From positions 1 through 64,000 of the forward strand of contig JADHOV010000014.1 in NCBI GenBank assembly GCA_016778765.1: a DNA stretch of 64,000 nt, in the 5' to 3' direction. A program made the position numbers and the translations under genes. Shown here one piece after another: positions 8,464-17,507 of the stretch. The notes under the pieces were generated by a model. It was given only the letters and a program-made list of their open reading frames with translations, had not been told where the DNA came from and did no database searches. The DNA comes from Paracoccaceae bacterium (GTDB taxonomy: Bacteria; Pseudomonadota; Alphaproteobacteria; Rhodobacterales; Rhodobacteraceae). How positions within the stretch are numbered: the stretch's first letter is position 1; every line of letters starts with the position of its first letter.

Positions 8464-9381
8464 TCATGGTTTGAAATTTTTTGCCCCCGGGAAAAGCGCC
8501 GCAAAATCTGGATTATTTGTATCCGAAGGGTTTGGCAACGGCGCGTCAAAATCGTATTGAGCCAACCGATTTGCGCTGATGTCTTTAAAGGGTTGAAGAG
8601 CCTCTATTCTGGCTTGGTTTAAACTGCCATCGGTTTGACCGTCTTCCGAGAAATCAAATTTTTGGGCAAGTTCGGATGTAAACAGCGTTTTTCCATTTGC
8701 TTTTGTTAGATATTCCTCATCGGCTTGTTCAGCCAATGCCATCACAGCGCGCCCTACATAGGTCGGGCTTTCGCCCTCGGGAAAGGCTGTGACTTCTGTT
8801 TGTCCAGCCGCCGGGTGCAGCGTGATGGCGCGCACATTATGGTCTTGTAATTCGGTGGCCATATCAAAACTCAGCCGGTCCATCGCGGCATGGGCAACCC
8901 CGTATCCAACGTCAAAAAGATATACGAACCCGCCATAGCTGGAAATTTGAACGATCAATCCGTTTTTGGCTTTGACCATCGCCGGTGCCACCAATGCGCT
9001 CATCACATAAGCGCCGCGAACGCCAATATCCATTGAGCCATCAAAAACCGAAATGGGACGCTCCCAAAATGGCTTTCCAAAATGTGGCGTCATGGCGATC
9101 AGTCCCGCATAGGCGCTATTGACAAGAAGATCGATTTTTTCTTCCGACGCGCTAACGCGGCGCACAAACGCGGCCACCGCCTCATCATCACTTTGATCCA
9201 ACACAACCGGGATAACCTCACCCGCACCATCGCTTTCAGCCACCTCTTTTTGAAGGCTTTGCAAGGCAGATTGTGTTCTTGCCGTCGCATAGACCTTATA
9301 GCCGGCTTCGCTTGCGAGAATACGCGCGGTTCCGCGGCCAAAGCCTCGGGAGGCACCCGTTACAATTGCAATTTTTGTCAT
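8464..9381 (-). CDS. Short-chain dehydrogenase/reductase, DHRS1-like, altered active site
   Basis: This is a 305-residue SDR oxidoreductase with a Rossmann cofactor motif TGASRGFGRG at 8-17 and an NSAYAG segment in place of NNAG (88-93). The catalytic serine lies in QISSYGG (about 147-148) and the tyrosine is Y160. The lysine expected four residues after the tyrosine is a histidine (YGVAH, H164), so the standard Ser-Tyr-Lys relay is incomplete. The overall pattern resembles the DHRS1-like group. Substrate is unknown. It is followed on the same strand by nothing in its operon; a small protein gene lies 43 bases upstream and is probably co-transcribed. Confidence 0.82.
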   Translation of the reverse strand: MTKIAIVTGASRGFGRGTARILASEAGYKVYATARTQSALQSLQKEVAESDGAGEVIPVVLDQSDDEAVAAFVRRVSASEEKIDLLVNSAYAGLIAMTPHFGKPFWERPISVFDGSMDIGVRGAYVMSALVAPAMVKAKNGLIVQISSYGGFVYLFDVGYGVAHAAMDRLSFDMATELQDHNVRAITLHPAAGQTEVTAFPEGESPTYVGRAVMALAEQADEEYLTKANGKTLFTSELAQKFDFSEDGQTDGSLNQARIEALQPFKDISANRLAQYDFDAPLPNPSDTNNPDFAALFPGAKNFKP

Positions 9382-9424
9382 AAGTTATAGCTCCGATATG
9401 GCGCGGGCCCGGTTAGGGGCGGTT

Positions 9425-9730
9425 TCAATCAATGACAAAGCCCGAGAAAGCTTCGGTGCGGCTGTCATCTTCATAATATTCAAGCAAATGGTCAACGCTA
9501 TCAAGCCAATCCAGGCCTTCGATTTGCCCGTCAAGCAAAGACTCTAAATTGGGAAGACCTACGATTTGTACATATTCTCCACTGTCAATTTTGATAAATT
9601 TATTTTGAAATTCTTGACCTGCTTTGGATTTCTCAATCATTTTCTCCAGGCGCTTCAAACCCTCAACAAACTCGTCTTCACAACCTTCTTTTGGTTTGTA
9701 TTTGATTATTGTCCAGATTTCTTCCGACAC
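9425..9730 (-). CDS. Small protein of unknown function, possible dimeric alpha/beta-barrel fold
   Basis: A 101-residue, strongly acidic soluble protein, with no signal peptide or membrane segment. The pattern (a first strand IWTIIKYKPK, then an amphipathic helix with GCEDEFVEGLKRLEKMI, then strands KFIKIDSGEYVQIVGLP) resembles small ferredoxin-like or ABM-type barrel proteins, but no firm family match is claimed. It lies directly upstream of the SDR gene on the same strand and ends 43 bases before it, so the two may form a small operon. Confidence 0.65.
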   Translation of the reverse strand: MSEEIWTIIKYKPKEGCEDEFVEGLKRLEKMIEKSKAGQEFQNKFIKIDSGEYVQIVGLPNLESLLDGQIEGLDWLDSVDHLLEYYEDDSRTEAFSGFVID

Positions 9731-10796
9731 GGTTTTTCCTTTATCTGTGCGGTATCACACCTATAAAGTGAGCCTAGCGTAGCAGAGTGCAAACTCCAAC
9801 TCCAATAGTTTATCGGATATTAACTTCTTGGCTTATCAAAGGGTATCGGGCAGAAAAATACCGTTTTGCGGGAATCCACATGCATTTTCCCCACCATAGA
9901 GCTGCGCCTTGCACGCCGCGCTGATAGCAAGGTATGCGCCCCAGCCCAGCGCCCTATTATGAGCTTCCGCTCTTTATAAATCAGGCATGGCTTTTTCCAC
10001 AAGTTTACACCGAGCCAAGTGAATGGCGCGGCCTCAACAGCCTTAGGCCAGAGCGGGTTTGTTTAAGATAAACTGCATCTCTTTTACAATCCAAGTATCG
10101 GTTTTCGGTGATACTTGGTGATCTTGGGGCAGGGGCGCAGAGTAAGGGACAAGATTTGAATTCCGCTGAAAAGAACCATGAAAGCCTTGGCGCCGCTATA
10201 GAAGATGGCCTCTTGTAAACTTGAGCGAGGCAGCCCGCCGCAGCGTATCACCATGAACGTTTTCGCCGCTGCGGTGAACAACTTAGCGCCGGTTCGCAAT
10301 CGGCCTTTCGCATATTTTACACTTTCAGATGTTAGATTTCGCTCGAAATTCAAGGGTAAAGCTTGATGCAAAGGCTCTGACAGATCGTTTAGGTCATCGG
10401 TAACGCGATGCAGCGCGCTGCCCGATCCGTGGGCCGTATGTTTTAGGGCCGCCAATCGGTATGAAATTCGCCTATCTCGATGCGCGCCTAACATGACGCC
10501 TGCCAACCCCGCTTTGCGTCCTGCTTGATTTCGTCCAGCATGCCTGGCAATTTTTTAGAAATGAATTTGAAATTGCTGGCGCACGGGCGGCTTATGGCAT
10601 AACAAGAGATCGATAAAGGGTTTGTCCAGACTATCTAATTTGGCGTCGTGGTTCATCCGCCTAGGGCTATACCGGCGCAAGGTTCGAGGCAATCTGCACC
10701 ACCATCAATAGCGGCTTGCAAGCTTTCTTATATATTCCCGCAACCTCAAGCCACCACCCCTGTCAGTGAGGCGCGCCACCCGCTTGTTTGATTGCG
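9731..10796. other. Gene-poor stretch
   Basis: About 1.07 kb without a convincing gene. A minus-strand open frame at 10084-10506 (140 codons) has no recognisable domain, lies in an odd basic composition, and holds two similar segments (AAAKTFMVI and SGAKAFMVL), hinting at decayed or duplicated sequence rather than a working gene. A short plus-strand run near 10530-10625 also reads like protein but has no start. No tRNA, hairpin array or transposase was recognised. Confidence 0.5.
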
Positions 10797-11951
10797 TTAT
10801 CTGGGTTTTTGAGGGGGGCTAATCTGGGAAACCGGCCCAGTATAGGAGCCTTGCGCGTTCAAATGTATTAGCGCATCAATCCTCTGGCCTTGCAGTCGAT
10901 CAAGGTCCAGACCCATCACCGCACAGGGGATGGAAATTGCCATTTTGAGCGCGGTTTTCACGGGTATGTTTAGGTTTAAGACCAGCCGACGAATACCAGC
11001 CGCCAATGTTGTATGCGCGCCGGCCAGCGATCCTTCTGCGTTGATCAGTCGCCCTTGATCAAGTTTGATATTTTTTCCGTAAAGGTCAAATTGTGGAGGC
11101 CCACCAATGGTTGGCATCGCATCTGACACAAGAAACGTTAGATTTGGCTCGGGCCGCGCGCGCAGCGCCAAGGCAACCATGTCATCGGTGACATGGATGC
11201 CATCGCAGATGATCCCCACATAAGAGCTTGACAGAATGGCCGTGCCGGTCACCCCAGGATCTCGCCCCTGCATGGGCGACATGGCATTGAACAGATGCGT
11301 AAAGCAGCTCGCCCCGGCCAAGCGCGCCGCGGTAATATCTGCGGGAGCAGCTTCTGAATGCCCAATCGAAACGACGGCGCCCATTTTCACAAGTTTTGCG
11401 ATATGCTCTGGTGGCACAATCTCGGGCGCTAGGGTAATCATAACGGGTATTTTGGCCATGCATAATTTATCAACGCTGTTCAACGTCATGTCATCAAGCG
11501 GACGGATATGGCCCGCGTTATGCGTGCCGCGTCGCTGCTGTGAAATATGCGGGCCTTCAATATGCAGGCCGCAGACCCCATTCTTGCCAAAGGCTGTGAG
11601 CGCGGCTTGGGCCGCCTTGCCCAATATATCTGGATGGTCGGTGATCACGGTGGGCAGCAGCGCGGTTGTGCCAAATTGACGATGTGCTTTTGCAATTGTC
11701 CACATGGCCTCTGCGGTGGGGGTTGCGTTGAGCAAAACGCCACCGCCGCCATTGACTTGTAAATCCACAAAGCCCGGCGAAATAATACCCGCAACGCGCT
11801 TTAAATTTGCATTTTGGGGCAGGGCGTCCTGCGCTTTGACAGCTTCAACCTTACCCTCTGTGATCCCAAGCGCGCGCCTGTCTTGCAAAAGGCCGTTTTC
11901 GAACAGCTGGTCTGGGCAGAGCCAATAATCGAAATCATTGTGACTAGCCAT
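10797..11951 (-). CDS. nagA: N-acetylglucosamine-6-phosphate deacetylase (NagA family)
   Basis: This is a cytosolic amidohydrolase of 384 residues that removes acetate from an N-acetylhexosamine 6-phosphate, giving the amino sugar phosphate. Visible motifs are GFVDLQVNGGGG near the start, LHIEGPHIS (metal Glu), GHSEA, THLFNAMSPMQGR and LVSDAMPTIGG (catalytic Asp). The ATG at 11951 overlaps the end of the short upstream gene by eight bases; an in-frame GTG at 11957 is an alternative. Together with the ROK kinase it makes an amino-sugar entry route. The glucosamine versus galactosamine preference (NagA or AgaA) cannot be told from sequence. Confidence 0.9.
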   Translation of the reverse strand: MASHNDFDYWLCPDQLFENGLLQDRRALGITEGKVEAVKAQDALPQNANLKRVAGIISPGFVDLQVNGGGGVLLNATPTAEAMWTIAKAHRQFGTTALLPTVITDHPDILGKAAQAALTAFGKNGVCGLHIEGPHISQQRRGTHNAGHIRPLDDMTLNSVDKLCMAKIPVMITLAPEIVPPEHIAKLVKMGAVVSIGHSEAAPADITAARLAGASCFTHLFNAMSPMQGRDPGVTGTAILSSSYVGIICDGIHVTDDMVALALRARPEPNLTFLVSDAMPTIGGPPQFDLYGKNIKLDQGRLINAEGSLAGAHTTLAAGIRRLVLNLNIPVKTALKMAISIPCAVMGLDLDRLQGQRIDALIHLNAQGSYTGPVSQISPPQKPR

Positions 11952-12198
11952 TTGCACCCTCGAAAAAATACGCCGGAAGCGCGGGTTGTACTTTCGCGCG
12001 CACCATAGCCAAAACAGTGTTTTTTTTCACCGCTGCAGAGCGTTCAATAACTTTGCGCACAAACACTTGCACAAAGGTAGAATTTAGAAAATGCAAAGCG
12101 TTGCGCAATATTTCGGGATGCGCAGAGCAAACCGAAGCAATGGCAACCGCGTTGCCCGCTATCTTGCGCGCAATGTATTCGCTTGGCAGCTCAGACAT
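11944..12198 (-). pseudogene. Shortened gene, N-terminus like tagatose-bisphosphate aldolase subunit GatZ/KbaZ
   Basis: An 84-codon reading frame sits between the ROK kinase and nagA, overlapping both by eight bases (ATG at 12198, stop at 11944). Its first ~38 residues (IARKIAGN then SVCSAHPEILRNAL) match the start of the GatZ/KbaZ/AgaZ family, whose members normally have about 400-430 residues. The rest (from NSTFVQVF onward) is not recognised and may be the original C-terminal tail. The tight overlaps at both ends fit a large in-frame internal deletion of a once full gene in an operon for N-acetylgalactosamine or similar sugars. A short functional protein is possible but less likely. Confidence 0.55.
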
Positions 12199-13102
12199 TT
12201 TGCGCCCGTTGCCATGCCTGATAAGCGGCTCCCAGAGCTGCTGCCGTTTCACCGCGCGCCGCTTTTTTGATCGCGGGAATTGGCAAACCCTCCCATCGAA
12301 GGCGCGCCAGATGCTTTTCCAACGCTGGTATTAAGCCCTCTATGTTGGAAAGCCCGCCGCCCAGCACAATGATATGCGGATCGACGGTCAGGATTAGCGT
12401 ATGAAGAAGCTGTGCATTTACACTGCACCAAATTTGCCAGATCTTTTCTAAATCGGATTGTTCTTGTTTTGCGAGGATTAGGCGAGGCGATGTGATTTTT
12501 CGTCCCAAGAGGTGATACGCCAAGCGTTCAAGCCCAGGCCCCGAGGCCAGCGTTTCATAGCAGCCTTTGCGCCCGCATCCGCATCTGAGCAGCGGCAGCT
12601 TATGCTGTTCAACGGTTTCTGCTGGCATGGGTAAATGCCCAAATTCGCCCGATTGCCTATGGCCGTTATTTGCCAAGTAACCATCGATTGCTATGGCTCC
12701 GCCTATCCCCGTCCCCAGCACTATTCCGAGCATGCAGCCTGTTTGAGATCCAGATCCAAAGCGGGCTTCCGCTTGAACGAAGGCACGGCAATCATTAATC
12801 AGGGTGATCGCTGCGTTACATTTGGCCTCTAAATCACGGTGGAATTTTTGTCCATGGCTTGGAAGGTTGGCGGCAATCGATACCCCAGTGGTTGGATTGA
12901 CAAATCCGGCTGCGGCCACACCAATTGGCAGAGGGGTATCGCCGCCTTTCAGCCAGGTGATGAGCATGGCCATGGCGCTTAAAAGCTCGGGATAGGTTTT
13001 TGGCGTGTCGATGCGGCGCTTTTCGCCAATATCCCAGTTGTGATCAAAGCGCTGGGCTTCGATTTTTGTGCCTCCGAGGTCGATGCCACCGGCAATATTC
13101 AT
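12191..13102 (-). CDS. ROK-family sugar kinase
   Basis: This is a 303-residue sugar kinase of the ROK family. It has the phosphate-1 motif GGIDLGGTKIE at residues 5-15, the central GIVLGTGIGGAI loop, EFGHLP with the zinc-binding histidine, and the zinc cysteines in CGCGRKGCYE. It would phosphorylate N-acetylglucosamine, N-acetylgalactosamine or a related hexosamine at C6, supplying the NagA-type deacetylase downstream. It overlaps the shortened gene by eight bases. It is the first gene of this minus-strand operon. A transporter for the sugar is not present nearby. Confidence 0.88.
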   Translation of the reverse strand: MNIAGGIDLGGTKIEAQRFDHNWDIGEKRRIDTPKTYPELLSAMAMLITWLKGGDTPLPIGVAAAGFVNPTTGVSIAANLPSHGQKFHRDLEAKCNAAITLINDCRAFVQAEARFGSGSQTGCMLGIVLGTGIGGAIAIDGYLANNGHRQSGEFGHLPMPAETVEQHKLPLLRCGCGRKGCYETLASGPGLERLAYHLLGRKITSPRLILAKQEQSDLEKIWQIWCSVNAQLLHTLILTVDPHIIVLGGGLSNIEGLIPALEKHLARLRWEGLPIPAIKKAARGETAAALGAAYQAWQRAQNV

Positions 13103-13413
13103 TTTGCGCCTTTTATTGGGTGCAATGTTTCGCCGAACCCAACGCGAGATAATGTGGATAATCCGGCAAAAGGATCATCAATAGAGAAACCAAGTTGTAC
13201 AAAAAACCTTTGCGATAGCTGCAAATTGCGCGCGCTAGAAAAAGAAGAATCTGTCTGAGTGTTCACGCGGCGTCCTTAAAAATTTTAACAGTTTCGACTA
13301 TGATCTTAGCTTGATTTTTTCAGCTGTGACCAGAAAATTTTTAAAACAGGGCCGCTCTGAGCTCGATGATTTCCTTTTGGTTTAAACGTATTTCTCAAGA
13401 GCCGTGCTTGGCG
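13103..13413. other. Intergenic stretch between kinase and methyltransferase genes
   Basis: About 310 bases between two minus-strand genes. The left part should hold the promoter of the kinase operon. A 34-codon plus-strand run (GTG near 13154 to stop at 13258) with a CTKNLCDSC cysteine pattern reads like protein but has no ribosome site, so it is not called a gene. Confidence 0.4.
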
Positions 13414-14184
13414 CTAAGCCAGCGTTCCGCTGGTTAATACTGGGAAGCTGGCAAAGCCAAAGCGCCCCTGTTTTTCGGCTTCGGCAAGTTGGGTTTGCCA
13501 ATCGCGCACCTTGTCTTCCGCAACTCCTTGGCGCAACGCAAAATTTGCCATCACTGCCTCGGCAAACCGTGCTGGAGAATTGTCATGGCGCTGCGTGATC
13601 ACAAACGCCAAGGACCGTGTGTGGATATCACGAATGGCCAGTTTGGCTAATTTTCCAGGCAGCTCCATCGGCAGCATCTGATGAAAACAATGCGCGCGAA
13701 ACGCGTCGAAGATAAGGGTGTTCAGAGCCTCATCCGCGCCATGAAATTTAAAATGGTCCCATAAAATTGAGATGTTTACGAATTTTGATTGTGTTTTCAA
13801 AAGCGGTATGACGGCCGACAAAGCTGCGTCAACATCTTCAATATACTCAAGAGTTTGAATGGATGCGACCGCATCGCATGAGGCGGCTTTCAGCGCAATT
13901 TCATCTGCCACACAACAAAAGAAGGTGGCCTGATCAAAGTGGTTGCACCGCTCGCGTGCCGCTTGGATTTGTGTTTTGCTAGGATCTAAACCAAAGGCTT
14001 TGCCGTACGGGCCGACGGCGCATGCCAGCTCTTCAACCAAATGGCCACCGCCACAGCCAAGATCCAATATACTTTGCCCACTTCTCACATTTAGGGCCTC
14101 CATCACGGCTTGGCGCCGTTGTACACCGGCGCTGCTTGCAGCCATTTTGCGCTGTAAAAAGCTGAGATCTCCCTCAAAATTCAT
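13414..14184 (-). CDS. SAM-dependent class I methyltransferase
   Basis: A 256-residue cytosolic methyltransferase. The SAM-binding motif I is ILDLGCGGGHLVEEL at about residues 39-53, followed by an acidic strand end (GLDPS) and motif IV-like DAVASIQTLEYIED. The N-terminal MAASSAGVQRRQAVMEALN helix resembles UbiE/ArsM-like methyltransferases, but the acceptor is unknown. It stands alone: neighbours on both sides are separated by more than 300 bases. The C-terminal ~100 residues are family-specific and were not recognised. Confidence 0.8.
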   Translation of the reverse strand: MNFEGDLSFLQRKMAASSAGVQRRQAVMEALNVRSGQSILDLGCGGGHLVEELACAVGPYGKAFGLDPSKTQIQAARERCNHFDQATFFCCVADEIALKAASCDAVASIQTLEYIEDVDAALSAVIPLLKTQSKFVNISILWDHFKFHGADEALNTLIFDAFRAHCFHQMLPMELPGKLAKLAIRDIHTRSLAFVITQRHDNSPARFAEAVMANFALRQGVAEDKVRDWQTQLAEAEKQGRFGFASFPVLTSGTLA

Positions 14185-14526
14185 ATCAGTTCCTTTAATT
14201 TTCTATAGTCAAAACGCAAAGCTTTACCCGCACGTCGTGAACAGAACTTAAAGCAAATAAGCCACGATTAAAATTACATTTTGAGATAATTAGCCTACAT
14301 AAAAACCGGCCGTCCGTACATTGTTTTCCTGTTTCAAAAGGTTTTGGTATTTCAAGTTCAGCCGCAGTCATTCCTAGATGCACGATCTCGCCCCTCTAGC
14401 TGAGTTAAAAAGAAACATACGGTAAAACTTTTGTGTTAACGACTGCTCTGTTACACAGCTTGTACAGCAGCGGCGGGGTCATAACCGCTTCTGGCGTCTA
14501 TTAAACGAGCTTACGGGATACATAGA
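14185..14526. other. Divergent promoter region
   Basis: About 340 bases between the divergently read methyltransferase and thioesterase genes. It must contain both promoters. Nothing else convincing (RNA gene, repeat, small frame) was seen. Confidence 0.4.
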
Positions 14527-14982
14527 ATGCAAGATTTAAACCCTGAGATTGCCCAATATATTCATGGGGATTACAAGACCCAAAATTTGCTGAAGAGCTT
14601 TTCGGCTAAGATGACCAAATTGTCTTTAGGGCATGTTGAAATTGAAGCTCCGATTGCAGAGGCTATTTTAAATCAGCATGGGTTTGCGCATGCGGGGTTT
14701 GGCTTTTCTTTGGCGGATACGGCTGCTGGATATGCTGCAATCACGTATTTACCGGTGGGTCATAATATTCTGACGGTTGAGTCAAAAATCAATTATTTGG
14801 CGCCAGCAAAGGGTGACACGCTATGTGCGGTTGGGCGGGTTATCCGCCCCGGGCGCCGGCTTTCTGTGGTGGTTGCGGATCTCTTTGCGATCACCGAAAA
14901 AACCCAACAAAAAATTGCGATTTTACAAACAACAATGATGCCGGTAGCACCTGAGGAGGCGAAAGGCGTACGGTCTTTTTAA
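14527..14982 (+). CDS. PaaI-family hotdog-fold thioesterase
   Basis: A 151-residue single hotdog-domain protein that probably hydrolyses acyl-CoA or aryl-CoA thioesters. The hotdog helix and strand pattern is clear: NQHGFAHAGFGFSLADTAAGYAA matches the PaaI HGG..F.L.D signature region, followed by VESKINYLAPAKGD and a long final strand pair. Size fits the family (about 140-150). It lies 154 bases upstream of icd on the same strand but is probably a separate unit, since no overlap or short gap links them. Substrate cannot be named. Confidence 0.82.
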   Translation: MQDLNPEIAQYIHGDYKTQNLLKSFSAKMTKLSLGHVEIEAPIAEAILNQHGFAHAGFGFSLADTAAGYAAITYLPVGHNILTVESKINYLAPAKGDTLCAVGRVIRPGRRLSVVVADLFAITEKTQQKIAILQTTMMPVAPEEAKGVRSF

Positions 14983-15136
14983 AGCGTTTTTCGAAAACGC
15001 ATGGGCATCGACCGAGAGGCTGTTGGCCGCGCGGCGGGTTGACGTTTAGACTTAAGGTTTTTTTACCAGCTTAGCTATTGGACAAACATCGGTGGATCCT
15101 CTAAAGCAACCGCAAAGCAGGAAAGAGGCGAGATTG

Positions 15137-17359
15137 ATGGCTGAGAGTACACCACCCGATATTATCTTTACAAAAGTCGATGAAGCACCCCAAATAGCGT
15201 CTGTTTCGTTACTGCCGATTGTGCGCAGCTTTGCGGCGGCTGCAGGCGTTTCTATTGGAACAAAAGACATTTCTCTGGCGGGGCGGATCATCGCGACCTT
15301 TCCGGAAAATTTAACGGCAGAGCAACGCCAAGAAGATGATCTAGCGGCTTTGGGCCGGTTGGTTAAAACGGCTGAGGCCAACGTGATCAAACTGCCAAAT
15401 ATTTCGGCGTCGGTCCCGCAATTGGTGGCGGCGGTCAAAGAATTACAAGCGCAGGGCTATGATATTCCAGATTATCCTGAAAATCCCGCAAGCGAGGCAG
15501 AAAAGCAAGTGCGCGCGAAATTCGATACAATTAAAGGTTCGGCGGTAAACCCGGTGCTGCGCGAGGGCAATTCGGATCGCCGCGCTGCCCGCGCGGTGAA
15601 AAAATATGCGATGGCCAATCCGCATTCCATGGGCGCGTGGAGCGCGTCGAGCAAAACCAGCGTGGCCAGCATGTCATTTGGCGATTTCAGATCGAATGAG
15701 CGCTCGGTTACGCTGAGCGCGGCGCAGGCGGGTCCGGCGCGGATCGAATTGGTCTGCGCGAATGGTGATGTTCAGGTGTTGAAAGACGGTTTAGACTTTC
15801 CAGAAGGCACGATCGTGGATGCCACCTTTATGTCGGTGAAAGCTTTAAGGCAGTTTTTGGATGGCCAGATCGAGGCAACTAAAAAAGCCGGTGTTTTATT
15901 TTCTTTGCACTTAAAAGCCACCATGATGAAAGTGTCCGACCCGATTATTTTCGGCCATGTAGTAAAAGCCTATTTGCAACCGGTTTTTGACCGTTTTGGT
16001 GATGTTTTACAGGCTGCGGGCATCAATCCTAATTCTGGGATTGGCGCGATGATCGAGGATATTCAATCACTTCCCGAAAAAGATCAAATAGAGGCAGCGA
16101 TTGCGGATGTATTGGCAGCTCGTCCACCGCTTTATATGGTGAATTCGGATAAGGGCATCAGCAATTTGCACGTGCCCTCCGACGTGATTATTGATGCCTC
16201 GATGCCGGCTTTGATCCGTGCGGGTGGCAAAGGTTGGGGCCCCGATGGCGCTGAGGCGGATACAAATTGCGTTATTCCAGACAGTTCTTATGCTGCGGTA
16301 TACGAAGAGGCTGTTGAAAATTGTAAAAAGAACGGTGCGTTAGATCCAACGCGCGCCGGCACTGTACAGAATGTGGGCCTTATGGCGCAGAAAGCAGAAG
16401 AATACGGCTCGCATCCAACCACATTTGAAATTCCTGAAGAAGGCACCGTGAGAATGGTGTTCGCCAATGGTGACGTTTTGCACGAACAGATCGTGGAAAA
16501 GGGTGATATTTGGCGTTCTGCTTCAACGCGTAAGGCGCCGATTGAAGATTGGGTGAAGCTGGCAATCGATCGCCAAAGAGCCGAAAATTGCCAAGCGATT
16601 TTCTGGCTGGATGAGGCGCGGGCGCATGATGCTGAACTCATTGCCTATGTGCGCCCTTTATTAGCCGCTGCAGGCGTTTCTGACAAATTTGTGATTATGG
16701 CGCCGCGCGCCGCGACCCGCGCCAGTTTTGAAACAATCCGCGATGGGAGCAATACAATTGCGGTAACGGGAAATGTGCTGCGCGATTATCTAACCGATTT
16801 ATTTCCGATCTTAGAACTGGGCACATCTGCCAAAATGCTTTCGATCGTAAAGCTGATGAATGGCGGCGGCTTGTTCGAAACCGGGGCAGGGGGCTCTGCC
16901 CCCAAACACGTGCAGCAATTGATGGAAGAAAACCATTTACGCTGGGATTCCTTAGGGGAGTTTTGTGCCATTGGAGAAAGCTTTAATTTCTTGGCGGATG
17001 TAAAAGAAAATGCGAAAGCCAAAATTCTAGGTGATGCGGTGGATGCCGCTGTGCAAGGCGTTTTGGATCATAACAGATCGCCGATGCGCCGGGTTGGGCA
17101 GCCCGATAACCGCGACAGTCATTTTTACTTCGCCCTATATTGGGCTCAGGCGCTGGCGTCGCAAAAAGATGATGCAGATGTTGCGGCGCATTTTACTCCT
17201 ATTGCTAGCGCATTGGCGGAGAATGAAGCCAAAATCATAGCCGAGCTGGCTGCGCTGCAAGGCAAAGCTGTGGATCTTGGGGGCTATTATAATATGGATG
17301 CTCAAAAATCCGAAGCCGCGATGCGCGGATCACAAACCTTTCTGAAGATTATTGGTTAA
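15137..17359 (+). CDS. icd: NADP-dependent isocitrate dehydrogenase, monomeric type
   Basis: This is the large single-chain isocitrate dehydrogenase (IDH-II) of 740 residues, the family's usual length. It oxidises isocitrate to 2-oxoglutarate with NADP in the TCA cycle and is a main NADPH source. Family segments visible are [12 protein letters not shown] near the start, [20 protein letters not shown]-like NPHSMGAWS, and [14 protein letters not shown], which belong to the substrate and cofactor sites. The start at 15137 is preceded by AGGAAAGAGG at about 15119-15128; an upstream in-frame GTG at 15092 gives an atypical N-terminal extension and is rejected. A hairpin follows at 17371-17387. Confidence 0.95.
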   Translation: MAESTPPDIIFTKVDEAPQIASVSLLPIVRSFAAAAGVSIGTKDISLAGRIIATFPENLTAEQRQEDDLAALGRLVKTAEANVIKLPNISASVPQLVAAVKELQAQGYDIPDYPENPASEAEKQVRAKFDTIKGSAVNPVLREGNSDRRAARAVKKYAMANPHSMGAWSASSKTSVASMSFGDFRSNERSVTLSAAQAGPARIELVCANGDVQVLKDGLDFPEGTIVDATFMSVKALRQFLDGQIEATKKAGVLFSLHLKATMMKVSDPIIFGHVVKAYLQPVFDRFGDVLQAAGINPNSGIGAMIEDIQSLPEKDQIEAAIADVLAARPPLYMVNSDKGISNLHVPSDVIIDASMPALIRAGGKGWGPDGAEADTNCVIPDSSYAAVYEEAVENCKKNGALDPTRAGTVQNVGLMAQKAEEYGSHPTTFEIPEEGTVRMVFANGDVLHEQIVEKGDIWRSASTRKAPIEDWVKLAIDRQRAENCQAIFWLDEARAHDAELIAYVRPLLAAAGVSDKFVIMAPRAATRASFETIRDGSNTIAVTGNVLRDYLTDLFPILELGTSAKMLSIVKLMNGGGLFETGAGGSAPKHVQQLMEENHLRWDSLGEFCAIGESFNFLADVKENAKAKILGDAVDAAVQGVLDHNRSPMRRVGQPDNRDSHFYFALYWAQALASQKDDADVAAHFTPIASALAENEAKIIAELAALQGKAVDLGGYYNMDAQKSEAAMRGSQTFLKIIG

Positions 17360-17370
17360 ACAATCACGGT

Positions 17371-17387
17371 GCCCGCTGCTCGCGGGC
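17371..17387 (+). terminator. Hairpin after icd
   Basis: A perfect 6-bp GC stem (GCCCGC at 17371-17376 with GCGGGC at 17382-17387, loop of 5) begins 12 bases after the icd stop and is followed within 7 bases by a short T run (ATTTAAGG). It is a plausible but weak intrinsic terminator. Confidence 0.5.
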
Positions 17388-17507
17388 GCCTGATTTAAGG
17401 TTTTCCAGTTAGACGTTTTTGGGAGTCATCCCAGTGGCGCCATCATTTTTGCGCCGTTGACTGAACATTTGTAGAATATGGACGTTACTTTTATCGAGGC
17501 AGGATAA

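Noticed and set aside
10084..10506. A 140-codon minus-strand open frame in the gene-poor stretch
   Set aside because: Unusual basic composition, no recognised domain, no convincing ribosome site. It is reported as part of the gene-poor stretch, not as a gene.
10640..10700. A tRNA-like GGTTCGAGGC segment
   Set aside because: No acceptor stem, anticodon arm or D-arm can be folded around it.
11236..11679. A 147-codon plus-strand frame inside nagA
   Set aside because: Antisense shadow of a clear nagA coding frame.
13154..13258. A 34-codon plus-strand frame with a CTKNLCDSC pattern
   Set aside because: No ribosome site and no family; could be decayed sequence.
15092..15136. GTG start giving icd an N-terminal extension
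   Set aside because: The ATG at 15137 has a strong ribosome site and gives the usual 740-residue length.
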